Shown: positions 35,321-44,542 of the stretch, piece after piece
Layout of the letters: each line of letters begins with the position of its first letter
How positions within the stretch are numbered: position 1 is the first letter of the stretch
Source of the DNA: Bradyrhizobium murdochi
GTDB taxonomy: Bacteria > Pseudomonadota > Alphaproteobacteria > Rhizobiales > Xanthobacteraceae
Direction of reading: 5' to 3'
NCBI RefSeq assembly: GCF_000472965.1
Contig: NZ_AXAU01000015.1
Span: 107,256 to 171,255, forward strand
DNA: 64,000 bases
Translations under genes and position numbers: made by a program
Notes under the pieces: generated by a model
The model's input: only the letters and a program-made list of their open reading frames with translations
Databases searched by the model: none
What the model was told of the DNA's origin: nothing

Positions 35321-37957
35321 TCAATGCTCGCGGTCAACGTGAACCGAATGGATCGGCACATGCTCGTGGCTGGCGCCGAGTTCGTGAAGCCTGTGATGAA
35401 GGCGATGATGTGCAAGCTCCAGGACAGCCCGCAGCCTTGAGTGCCGCGCTTCATCGGTCTTGGGTGCGATCGTATCCACGTAGGCGATTGATCCCTCAAT
35501 CTGCGCGAGGACCGAGACCGCGTCCGCGGTCGCAAAGACGGGTTTGTCACCGACGTCGACATACACGGCACTGGTGTGGGCCGCAATGTCGGCCTCGCGC
35601 CCGGCGACACTGCCTCGAACACGGATAGCGACCCAACAGGACTCGGTGACGCCCAGCTCGAGGTGGCCGTTGCACGACAAGTCGCCGCATCGCACTTCAT
35701 CGACGACAGTGCCGTTGCGGATCAACTCCACACGCGTCGGGCGAACGCTGACCGATTCGATCCGCCAGTCGATACTGACAGTGCCGCCTGAAGGGGGAAT
35801 CGCGATCTTGCTCCCGGGACGCCGCCCTTCTACCGTCATGTCCACGAGCGGCCCGACTGTGATGAACGTGTCGCCGCTGCGCACAGCATCCATCCAGTTG
35901 CGGTACGTAAAATCGCGCGCGCCCAGCTGCGCATAGGTCCGCGAGCCGCCGAGAAGCGCGGACGCGTCCATCTTGTCGGAACCTGCCACCAGCGGAAGGT
36001 GGTAGCCAATGTTGAGGTACCGGTACCAGTCGGCCAGACCGAAGGCGCTGATCTGCGCGGTTAGCGGGTTGAACGACATCATCTCCATCGCGTCGATTAA
36101 GCCGAGCACGATATCGGCCGCCCGCTCGGCCTGCGGGTTGGGCGAGTGCGGCATCACGACCAGTCCCCCTTGCTGCCGGCAACGCTCCGCCCAGTCAGCC
36201 ATGATCGCTTCCAGCGGATCGCCGATCGCCGCTTCGTTCGGTCCGGCGCAAGAGAGCGGATTGATGATCTCGCCTTCGTAGCCGAGAAGCGAGATGTGCC
36301 CTAGAACCTGCATCCGGTTCTCCGTGCCGACGCGGACGAGGAACTCTCCGTCGCCGCCGAAATCCTTCGCCCCGATCGTCGTGCGTCCGTCGAAATCGGC
36401 GACGTTGGTGAACAACTCGCCCCACTGCGCCGCGAGCAGGTTGACGACGTTGACACCCTCCGCCTTGCCCTCTAGCAGGGCTGTCTGCGGGCTCAGGAAA
36501 TGGACGTGCGTATCGGAGCTGACCCAGCCCTGTTCGCGCCAGCGCAGCACTCTGTCCAGCTCGAAGGTAAGGCTTTCCGTATCCGTGGTGACTTCGACGA
36601 TGCGACGCACAGGCCGCACCTCGAAGCCCCTGCTGATCTCGACGTACACGGGCCCAATCGGCAGGTCTGCGTCGCAGCTGCCATCCACATAGGCGTACTG
36701 GTTTAGGCCGTTCGCCAGCTCGCCGGCGAAGTTCTCGAACCTGCCGGTGTTCACCTTGCGGTGGTGTCCCTTGGGCGGCAGATACTCCCCGTGCGCGCCG
36801 TGGAGATGCAGGCGTGCGGCGACACGCACACCGCTGACCTTCTCAACGATGCGGATCTTGACGGGTCGCGTCGCCTGCTCGATGGGCACCGCGTCCAGCG
36901 ATGTGCCTGCTGCGTTACCGATGGCGCCCAGCGATTGAAGGTCCTGAACATGCAAGCGGCCGTCGTCGGAGCGCAGGTAGAGCCTTGCGTCGGGGTGCGC
37001 GGAGTACTCGACGATGATCTCGTCATTGGAGCGCACAGGCTGCACGTCAGGCTTGTCACCGAGCCAATCCGTTCTGGAGTACTCAAGTACGGCGCGGGCG
37101 GAGATGACCGAGCCCAGGTCCATGCCGATTTGCTCGCCGCGATGGTCGACATCTAGTTCGCCGAGCTTGTTCAGATGCACCCCGGGCGGCAGCCGCATCC
37201 TCAGCTTGCGACGGCCCTGCAGGCGCAGCGGATGCCTCGACAGCTGTGTCGTGCTCACCGCATAGACGAGCGAAGCCTCTTGCTCCGGACGCAGGCTCAG
37301 GCCCACGAGCTCCTTCTCTGGATGCGGATTTGGCAGCGCATAAAGCCACAAGTTCTCGCCTTCACGATCCATGCGTCCCGATTCGGTGCGAGCCTCGCTG
37401 TTGATGAAGCTAGTGCCCGCCGCTCGCCCGAGCGCGAAGTTTTCTCCGGTGCTCGCGTGCACGATGGGCCCACGCAACGGCACGGCCCCGAATGCACTCG
37501 CACTCCATACGATGTGTTTCTGCTGGATTGCGAACCGCCGCAGCACGGGCACGTCCGCGACGCTGTCGTCGGCATATCGGAGCGCATACGTCGACACCCG
37601 ATTGCCGAGCGGGTTGCCGTCCGCAGAGTGCGCGGCTGGCCCGATCTCGCCAAACCCTTCAGGCCTCACGGGTTGATGGTCCGTGACCACATGCACAAAG
37701 AGCACGTAGCTGGCCAATGTGGGTAACAGTGAGATTTCGGTAGGACCCTCCCCAGTCCGCAAGGCCAGCACATCGGGCCCTGCATCGTCGCCGAATAGAA
37801 ACGGGATGCCGCGATGCGTCTGCGGCCCCCGCAATGAGTCGATCCAGCCGGTGTCGCCCGCGCGCTTGCCGAGCCGCTCGTCCAGCTCCCGGCGCCTGGC
37901 ATTGAAATATGGCTTCAGATCCACGGGCGTGAAGTGCGGCGATGAGGGTGTTTTCAT
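35321..37957 (-). CDS. CehA/McbA-type metallohydrolase
   Basis: 878 aa from ATG 37957, with a GGAG ribosome site 9 bp upstream. The C-terminal half contains PHP-like metal motifs: 'GWVSSDTHVHFLSPQ' (H-x-H), 'VVMPHSPNPQAE' (H) and 'LVAGSDKMDAS' (D). The N-terminal half is beta-rich ('ARLYLRSDDGRLHVQDLQSLG', 'VSGVRVAARLHLHGAHGEYLPPKG'), as in CehA/McbA carbaryl/carboxylester hydrolase relatives. Probably hydrolyses an ester, amide or phosphoester bond in carboxylate scavenging. It stands beside a decayed glycoside hydrolase and an MHS transporter. Confidence 0.75.
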   Translation of the reverse strand: MKTPSSPHFTPVDLKPYFNARRRELDERLGKRAGDTGWIDSLRGPQTHRGIPFLFGDDAGPDVLALRTGEGPTEISLLPTLASYVLFVHVVTDHQPVRPEGFGEIGPAAHSADGNPLGNRVSTYALRYADDSVADVPVLRRFAIQQKHIVWSASAFGAVPLRGPIVHASTGENFALGRAAGTSFINSEARTESGRMDREGENLWLYALPNPHPEKELVGLSLRPEQEASLVYAVSTTQLSRHPLRLQGRRKLRMRLPPGVHLNKLGELDVDHRGEQIGMDLGSVISARAVLEYSRTDWLGDKPDVQPVRSNDEIIVEYSAHPDARLYLRSDDGRLHVQDLQSLGAIGNAAGTSLDAVPIEQATRPVKIRIVEKVSGVRVAARLHLHGAHGEYLPPKGHHRKVNTGRFENFAGELANGLNQYAYVDGSCDADLPIGPVYVEISRGFEVRPVRRIVEVTTDTESLTFELDRVLRWREQGWVSSDTHVHFLSPQTALLEGKAEGVNVVNLLAAQWGELFTNVADFDGRTTIGAKDFGGDGEFLVRVGTENRMQVLGHISLLGYEGEIINPLSCAGPNEAAIGDPLEAIMADWAERCRQQGGLVVMPHSPNPQAERAADIVLGLIDAMEMMSFNPLTAQISAFGLADWYRYLNIGYHLPLVAGSDKMDASALLGGSRTYAQLGARDFTYRNWMDAVRSGDTFITVGPLVDMTVEGRRPGSKIAIPPSGGTVSIDWRIESVSVRPTRVELIRNGTVVDEVRCGDLSCNGHLELGVTESCWVAIRVRGSVAGREADIAAHTSAVYVDVGDKPVFATADAVSVLAQIEGSIAYVDTIAPKTDEARHSRLRAVLELAHHRLHHRLHELGASHEHVPIHSVHVDREH

Positions 37958-38463
37958 TCGATGGACTCCAGTTCTGGGAAGTCGTCGCCGAGTCCTATTG
38001 ATTTGGCAGCAAAGCGTTGAACTTTTTCGACTGGATGAAGTCGCATGACGTATGGACAAAATAGACGAGAGGTCACTGGCGATCGGAATTCCGATTGAGC
38101 GTCGAGGGCAAGCAAATGGATGATGGTACTGTCATAGTGGCGTGTGCGCGGGACCCTGAATGCAAGGAGAACACGGGTGTTCGCAACACTTCTGGCGGAG
38201 ACGATAGCTCGTGTACTTCCGTCAGCTGAGGTAACGCTGTAGACCACGCCTACAGTGGACACGAAGCATCTCAGTTCGACGTAACGTAAAAGCATTTCTT
38301 TGGGACCTCGGTGACGTCGGCGACATTCCTACCTGAGAGCAACCCGCCGGTTTTCCGCAGTCGCTCCCGAGACAGCTCCCGGACTTTGCGGCCTCGGCGC
38401 ATATTCAGTAGATCCGGCCAGCCGGCGCTAGCCCCGTCAGAATGCAAGACTTCGAAGAAGTAG
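37958..38463. other. no recognisable gene
   Basis: About 500 bp between the metallohydrolase start and the glycoside-hydrolase remnant; presumed promoter region, no box recognised. Confidence 0.4.
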
Positions 38464-39489
38464 CTATCGAAGATCAACTCGACTTTCTCTGCAGTGTCGA
38501 TATCGCGCACGACTGCTCTTTGGGTAACGCATCCATTTGTAAGAATTCCAGGCGGTCGCTCGTATGCCGGAGCCGACGCTGTGCGCGATCAACTCGTCAC
38601 GGTACGCTCCGCGAAATATCGGTACTTGGCGCCTCGTGAGCCCAAGTGCTAGGCCAGACAGCCATAATGCCAATACCGCGGCGATGGCCGTGGCCGCGGT
38701 ATCTCGGCTGGTGTTCGGGATTGCCGGATCGTCGAAGTCCCAAACCAGATCCACGGAAACATGGTCGATCCGCCAGTCCAGCACGCGGCCACAGGGGCTC
38801 CGTCGGGCGAACCATGGCGGCATAGCCGGTGTACAGCATAGCCCATACCTACGCACGTCCCATGCTGACGTCGATGTAGCCTTTGCGTGTGTGTGTGTGT
38901 GCGTTCTGCCCACCTTACCGGTGGGAGGGTCGAGCGTGGATGATGGGGTGACCAAATCATCCGGACGCACATGGATTTCGAGCAGCCGCCGCATGTAAGC
39001 GTTGGCGACCGCCTCCACCTGAGAGTTGCCCAGCTGGGCCAAGGCTCAGTAAACCAGGCTTGTCGCCTAGGGCGAGTGGCTGCTGCTCTCCGCAGCCCCA
39101 ACAGCACTGGCCTCTTCGACCTTGCCGCCTGGAGGGCAAGTTCGCGCCCGGCTTTATTTCTGAGGAATGATGCTTCCGAGTGCGGCACGGTGATAGAAGC
39201 CAAAGCCCTAGAAGACTGTCCATTGCAAGGAGCGCCGCAGCATCCGGCGCAGCGCTGAATTCCCGTCGGCATTTGGGGACCGCTCTGCTTCAGCAATAGC
39301 CGCGAGCCAAAGCTCGCCGACGAACGCCCCTCCTGTCCAAGCGCCATCGGGCGTGAACGTCCATTCTCCGTGCCCAATGCGCGCCCAGTGCGGCAGCCCT
39401 GAGTTGTCGCGCCTCGGGTCTGCGCAATATGCGCCAGCATACTCGTGCGCTCGGAGAGATATCCGTTTCTCGACAAGGTTTGGCTCCAA
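38464..39489 (-). pseudogene. decayed GH88-like glycoside hydrolase
   Basis: Pieces in at least two frames match the intact gene at 60218-61378: an N-terminal 'LPHWARIGHGEWTFTPDGAWTGGAFVGELWL' (compare FPHWAEAATGKWTTTVDGDWTGGAWPGMLWL) and a C-terminal 'VWDFDDPAIPNTSRDTAATAIAAVLALW' (compare AFWDFDDPAIPHSETDTAATAI). Middle parts are lost or frameshifted. Contains a (GT)7 tract. Lies downstream of the MHS transporter on the same strand. Confidence 0.8.
38887..38900. repeat. (GT)7 dinucleotide tract
   Basis: Seven GT units inside the glycoside-hydrolase pseudogene. Likely a slippage product in an unselected sequence. Confidence 0.8.
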
Positions 39490-39543
39490 CAGAATTCCTC
39501 CGCTCGCCTTGCCGCGGCGCGCGGAGTAGGCAGACAGACGGGT

Positions 39544-40869
39544 TCAGTTGCCGATGTAGACGCGGCCGCGGTTCTTGGCGATGCGATAGACCACTACACT
39601 CAGCAGCGCTATCAATGATCCGTAGACGGGAAATATCCAGGTCATGTGCTCGCGTTGCAACCACACCATGAGATAAGGTGAAGTCCCGCCAAACAACGAG
39701 ACGCCCAAAGCATAGCCGAGCGCTACCCCCGTCGTCCGAACGGCACGCGGCATCAGCGTGGTGGCGATGAAGTTGTAAAGCCCCATGTTGAAGCCTACGA
39801 TAGCTCCGCCGAACACCATCACGATGAAAAAAGTGGAGATGCTCTTCTCCGAATAGACCAATGTAAGAAAGAAGCACGGGATGAGCAGCAGGCGCAGCAG
39901 CGTGAACGCGCGGGAGGGTCGCATCTTGTCTGCGAAGGCGCCCACGTACGGGGCGGTGACCATCCAGGTTAGCCCCATCAGCGTCAGGATTCCGAACACC
40001 CAGGTGCTGTTCTCCTTGAACACCGTATTGGCCATATTGGGCAGACCCGCAATCCATGCGTAGTTAGCGATCTGCACCGATCCGATGACCAGAATGACCG
40101 CGAGCAACGAGAGCCGAACGCTCCAGAGCGTTTTCCATATGCCGCTGGTCGTTTCCTGAATGCGCGACAACTCATCTTGGCGATGCATCGCGCGATTGAC
40201 CAAAGTCTCCGGCATGGCTGTCCGCAGATAAATGATAAACAAGCCGAGCACGCCGCCAAACGCGATGGGTATACGCCACGCCCACTCGCGCATCACCTCA
40301 GGTGCCACCGAGGCACTCACCAGAAAGGCGACCATGCTGGCCCCGATTGCGCCCAGCTGAATGAACGTACCACCGATCAGGCCAAGGTAACGCCCTTCCT
40401 TGCCCGGTGGCGCTAGTTCGATCGCGATCGCGTTCGCGACACCCGACTCGGCGCCAAGGGAAAGTCCTTGAACGATTCGAATAAGAAGCAGCGCCACAGC
40501 TGCCGTGACGCCGATATCGTCATAGGTCGGCAAGATGGAGATCAGCAATGAGGACAGCGCCATCGCCGTCACCGAGATCATCATTACTCGCTTATGGCTG
40601 ATCCGATCTGCGACTGGACCAAGCAAGGCAGCCCCGAGCGGCCGCGCGAGGAATCCCGCTCCAAACACCGCGAGCGCCGCGAGCAGAGAGGTGATCGGAT
40701 CACCGGAAGGAAAGAAGTGCGGCGACAGAAACGCGGCCATCACGCCGTAGATGTTCCAGTCATACGCCTCCAGGGCTACGCCTCCACCGAGACCGACCGT
40801 CATTCTCCTAGTGACAACTAGCTTCTCTGGCTGGATCGGGGCAGCAGTGGGGTGAGTGATATCGTGCAT
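39544..40869 (-). CDS. MFS transporter, metabolite:H+ symporter (MHS) type
   Basis: 441 aa with 12 predicted membrane segments. Opening 'ALEAYDWNIYGVMAAFLSPHFF' and 'LARPLGAALLGPVADRISHKRVMMISV' are the MHS-family fingerprints (KgtP/ShiA/ProP relatives); 'IVQGLSLGAESGVANAIAIELAPPGKEGRYLGLIGGTFIQLG' is the matching TM4-5 block. Takes up a carboxylate or betaine-like solute with protons. Upstream of the GH pseudogene and the CehA-like gene on the same strand, suggesting a former uptake and degradation operon. Confidence 0.88.
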   Translation of the reverse strand: MHDITHPTAAPIQPEKLVVTRRMTVGLGGGVALEAYDWNIYGVMAAFLSPHFFPSGDPITSLLAALAVFGAGFLARPLGAALLGPVADRISHKRVMMISVTAMALSSLLISILPTYDDIGVTAAVALLLIRIVQGLSLGAESGVANAIAIELAPPGKEGRYLGLIGGTFIQLGAIGASMVAFLVSASVAPEVMREWAWRIPIAFGGVLGLFIIYLRTAMPETLVNRAMHRQDELSRIQETTSGIWKTLWSVRLSLLAVILVIGSVQIANYAWIAGLPNMANTVFKENSTWVFGILTLMGLTWMVTAPYVGAFADKMRPSRAFTLLRLLLIPCFFLTLVYSEKSISTFFIVMVFGGAIVGFNMGLYNFIATTLMPRAVRTTGVALGYALGVSLFGGTSPYLMVWLQREHMTWIFPVYGSLIALLSVVVYRIAKNRGRVYIGN

Positions 40870-41097
40870 TTGTCCGGTTCGCTCGGCTGGTGAAAATCGG
40901 TTACGAATATCGATGGGGACACTTCAGGATAGGATCGCGTCTGGCGCAGTCGCGTCATATTTGGCAATCAAGTAAGCGGCGCCTTGGCAAATTGGCCAGT
41001 GACGATCCAACGCTCTGGCATATTCCGCCCATCGGCTTCTGTCTGTTCACGGCCGCATCAATCGACGGCGGTTCGGTCGAGCGTGCAACACGCGCGA

Positions 41098-41370
41098 TCA
41101 TGCCTGCAGCTCTTGCATCATCTGCACTTCGCCGCGGGGTTGCGACCGCGGACCAATCTGGATCCCTATCCCGCCGCTCGTCTCAGCCTTGGCGAATTCC
41201 AGCGCCGTAAGCTGATAATGATTGTCCGCAGCCAGCGTGTGGCCGAGCATCATGACGATCTTGTCGGCCGATTGCGCACCGGCAACGACCGCAAGCGCGC
41301 AGACAAAGATGCAGACTGAGAACGATCCAACAATACTGTGCAATGCGCTGCTCACGGTGTCTCCCCCCAT
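41098..41370 (-). pseudogene. dctP: truncated TRAP-type solute-binding protein (DctP N-terminus)
   Basis: About 90 residues: signal-like 'FSVCIFVCALAVVAGAQSADK', then the DctP opening 'IVMMLGHTLAADNHYQLTALEFAKAETSGGIGIQIGPRSQPRGEVQMMQELQ', and a stop where the family continues for another ~240 residues. The matching dctQ/dctM pieces lie at 51.4-51.8 kb. Confidence 0.75.
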
Positions 41371-41431
41371 GGTATTTTTATGAAGCGGCGATTGACGCCG
41401 ATTGGGGGAAGTATGGCGATCTGCCAATTTC

Positions 41432-41473
41432 CGCGTTAGGACGCTTTTCCATATTTCTTGTACTTTTTGACGA
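41432..41473. repeat. duplicated promoter-like segment, copy A
   Basis: About 42 bp (CGCGTTAGGACGC then TTTCC and ATTTCTTGTACTTTTT) nearly identical to 51976-52016. Contains the palindrome CGTTAGGACG/CGTCCTAACG. Here it lies upstream of the dctP fragment. Confidence 0.75.
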
Positions 41474-42380
41474 GATGTACTTGGAAGCGGGAGTCAGAAA
41501 CGAGCAACACGACGTTCACCGCACAAATATTTCGGTGCTTTACCAGGCGCATCAAATGGGATGACTTCGCGGAAACGCTATATGGCTGTTTTATTATCCT
41601 CACGGCGTCGGTGACGAATACTTGCAGCGCAACAACAAATCCATGCGACAGCCATCGATGAGGCTTCTTAGGAATCCAAGGATTTCGACAAAGCGTCTTG
41701 ACGTCGGCGAAACGCCCTTTCTACCCTTCCGTTGCGCGAACCGCCGCTCGCGATGTGGTGCCTGCATCTTTGACAGCTTTCTCTCGCGTCATATTCATGC
41801 CAATAGCCGAGACGCTCCTGATCTTTCAGGGGCCATGCCGAGAAACGAGACAGTCGAACGATCGGTCGATGCCGAGGTTACTGAAAAGCAAAACCAGATT
41901 CCTTCCCCTGTTTGGCGTCTACGCGATAGCTCTCGAAGATCGGTGCATGGAAGGTCGGGTGTTGCGGCACCTCAACTCCTGACCTGACAAATCGGATAAA
42001 TCGCCCGAGACGGAAAATCCGGCTCGCGGCCTACTTCGGAGAACGCTTCACGGTTGATGGGCGTCACGCATGCTCCTGTCCGAAAACACACGTGCCAATG
42101 TTGGGAACCCGCCAAGCTGATTGCGAACGCGAGTTTGAGCCGGGAACGGCGTTGGATTCCTCTGAATCCCGGTGGCCCAAATCATGCAATGCGGTAGCGA
42201 AGTGTCTTGTAATCGGATCTCGCGCTGGGAGACGACCTTAGACATCTGGAACGAAAGATTGATTGAGCTCGACGCGAGCAGCGCCAGGAAGACTCGTTCA
42301 CCGGCTGCTTACTTGCATGCTTTCAGCGTCTGGTTCACTCGATACGAATCGAATTCGTCAGCGTTAGCTATGGAGAAACT
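41474..42380. other. intergenic region upstream of nodU
   Basis: About 900 bp with short uncharacterised frames. No nod box, tts box or RpoN promoter could be recognised by eye. Confidence 0.4.
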
Positions 42381-44051
42381 ATGCGCATCTGCGGTATCAA
42401 GCTGACGCATGACGGAGCGATCGCTCTTGTCGAGGATGGACGGCTTGTCTTCTGTGTCGAGCAGGAAAAGCGGAGCAACAATCCGCGGTATCAACGCATC
42501 GACAATCTCGATGCAGTTGTTCTCGCTTTGGCGGAGCACGGTCTGGACGTGGGGGATGTCGATCAGTTCGTCATCGACGGCTGGTGGGGGAAGGTAGATT
42601 CGCAGTTCCACGTCCTCAGTGGGGCGGCGCCTATCACTCTAAAAGGGGCGACGTATTTTGAGCGCCATACCGAAGGCTTTCTCACTTCGCGCGACGGCTT
42701 TGGCCTGATGCTCGGCGACACGGTCTTCCCTTATAAAAGTTATCCTCACGTCACAGGGCATGTGGCATCAGCATACTGCACTAGTCCCTTTGCCAAAGCC
42801 GGACAACCCGCGTTCTGCCTGGTGTGGGACGGCGGCACTTTTCCACGTCTCTATTATGTAGAACGCCGCGCAGCCCGGTTTCTCGGATGCCTATTCCCGA
42901 TGATTGGCCAAGTCTATGCTGCCGCGGGCCATCACTTCGGACCGTTTAAGCAGGCGAACCGCACCGACTGGGACCTCGGTGTTGCCGGCAAGCTGATGGC
43001 CTACATCGCGCTCGGGTCTGTTGATGAAGAAATCGTCACGGTATTTCAGAAGCTCTATGAGGAGCGCTTTGCGGCCAACACTGAGCTTGTCCATCGTTAC
43101 AGCGCGGAGGCCTCGCGTGGCGTGGGCTCCCCACTTGGGGCTGTGCATGACTTTTTCGAGGCCAGCGCGCTCCTGTTGAAGGCCAAGGCACCCGAAGATG
43201 TGCTCGCATCGTTTCATTGTTTTCTTGAGCGTCTGCTCCTCCGCGAAATGGCGACTGCTTTGCAGCGGCATTCGTGTTTGCCGCCGCGCAATTTGTGTAT
43301 AGCCGGAGGCTGCGGTCTCAATATCAAATGGAACAGTGCACTACGTGCCAGCGGCCTGTTCGATGCCGTCTGGGTGCCGCCCTTTCCGAATGACAGTGGC
43401 TCGGCAATTGGCGCCGCTTGCTCCGCACTAGCGGCGGACAAGGGCTTCGTGCCGTTGGAATGGTCGGTCTATAGTGGTCCAGCCCTGCAAGCTCGCGATG
43501 TCCCGCCAGAATGGGAGGGCGCGCCGTGTAGCATGCGTGAACTTGCGACGATTCTCGCCAACAACAAGCCCGTAATTTTCCTTGCCGGCCGCGCCGAGCT
43601 TGGACCACGGGCATTGGGTAGCAGAAGCATTCTCGCAGCCGCAGCTTCGCCGCGAATGAAGGATTATCTCAATGATATCAAACTTCGCGAACACTTCCGG
43701 CCGGTGGCGCCGATATGCCTGGAGGATCGTGCGCCGGATATTTTCAGTCCTGGAACGCCGGACCCTTACATGCTTTTCGATCACCAGACACGAGCAGAAT
43801 GGCGCGAAAAGATCCCAGCTGTTGTACATCTCGACCAATCTGCGCGATTGCAGACCGTTTGCAGAACCTCTCAGCACAAAATCGCCGAACTTCTCGTGGA
43901 ATACGAAAAACTCACGGGCATTCCGCTGCTTTGCAATACAAGTGCTAACCTCCATGGACGTGGGTTTTTCCCGGATGCCGCAGCCGCCTGCGAATGGGGA
44001 CAGGTTGAGCACGTATGGTGCGATGGCATGCTATGGACGAAAACTCCGTAA
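42381..44051 (+). CDS. nodU: NodU-type carbamoyltransferase
   Basis: 556 aa. N-terminal 'MRICGIKLTHDGAIALVEDGRLVFCVEQEKRSNN' and 'HVTGHVASAYCTSPF' (metal-binding His at 123 and 127), ATP-site blocks 'CLVWDGGTFPRLYYV' and 'CIAGGCGLNIKWNSAL', and the C-terminal YrdC-like part 'LGPRALGSRSILAAAASPRMKDYLNDIKLREHFRPVAPICLED'. Transfers carbamoyl from carbamoyl phosphate to the 6-O position of Nod factors in rhizobia. The stop codon arises right at a junction with a maoC-like fragment, so the extreme C-terminus may be slightly altered. Usually in a nodABCSUIJ operon; here solitary. Confidence 0.92.
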   Translation: MRICGIKLTHDGAIALVEDGRLVFCVEQEKRSNNPRYQRIDNLDAVVLALAEHGLDVGDVDQFVIDGWWGKVDSQFHVLSGAAPITLKGATYFERHTEGFLTSRDGFGLMLGDTVFPYKSYPHVTGHVASAYCTSPFAKAGQPAFCLVWDGGTFPRLYYVERRAARFLGCLFPMIGQVYAAAGHHFGPFKQANRTDWDLGVAGKLMAYIALGSVDEEIVTVFQKLYEERFAANTELVHRYSAEASRGVGSPLGAVHDFFEASALLLKAKAPEDVLASFHCFLERLLLREMATALQRHSCLPPRNLCIAGGCGLNIKWNSALRASGLFDAVWVPPFPNDSGSAIGAACSALAADKGFVPLEWSVYSGPALQARDVPPEWEGAPCSMRELATILANNKPVIFLAGRAELGPRALGSRSILAAAASPRMKDYLNDIKLREHFRPVAPICLEDRAPDIFSPGTPDPYMLFDHQTRAEWREKIPAVVHLDQSARLQTVCRTSQHKIAELLVEYEKLTGIPLLCNTSANLHGRGFFPDAAAACEWGQVEHVWCDGMLWTKTP

Positions 44052-44266
44052 GCGCAGTGTCCTACCGATATGGCGTCACTTTCGATGCCCCGGTCTATTT
44101 TGGGAACACCGTCACCGCAAAGCTGGTGGTGCGTGAGAAGGACGAGGAGCGCAACACCTGCATCTTTACTGCCACGCGGTCACCAACCAGAACGGCTCTG
44201 TCGTGGCGTCAGGCAGCACTTCCTGAAGGACTTTTGATGCAAACAGCTGACTGTGGCGGCCTGGTA
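44047..44266 (+). pseudogene. duplicated fragment: 3' maoC-like gene plus start of enoyl-CoA hydratase
   Basis: About 220 bp closely similar to 52516-52732. Encodes 'YRYGVTFDAPVYFGNTVTAKLVVREKDEERNTCIF', the C-terminal half of a MaoC-like hydratase with a frameshift after CIF (the original frame continues as CHAVTNQNGSVVASG), then the first codons of an enoyl-CoA hydratase (MQTAD). Directly fused to the nodU 3' end. Confidence 0.8.
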
Positions 44267-44479
44267 AAGTTTTGTCATACCGAAACCAATGCGGATCGGC
44301 AGCCGGCGTGCCAGGCCGCCCTCGATCAACCTGGCAAGCAAGCGCTGGTGCGTGCGGCCGGCCGAAGCCAGTCTCCTTAGTCGAATTCCCCGTTAAACAG
44401 GACAATTTGCGGGGATCCTCGGAATACGGGAACCGAACTAACCGATCTATTCGGTTGTCCGCTTCAGATAGTGCAATTC

Positions 44480-44512
44480 GAAAAAAATTCGCCGGAGAGG
44501 CCCCCCGGCGAG
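44480..44512 (-). terminator. rho-independent terminator after the molybdopterin subunit
   Basis: On the minus strand CGCCGG-N9-CCGGCG (44505-44510 with 44490-44495) is followed by AATTTTTTT. Located 31 bp after the stop of the oxidoreductase large subunit, closing the minus-strand operon. Confidence 0.85.
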
Positions 44513-44542
44513 TCGTCCCTGTCGGGTGCTTGTGACTGGGGC

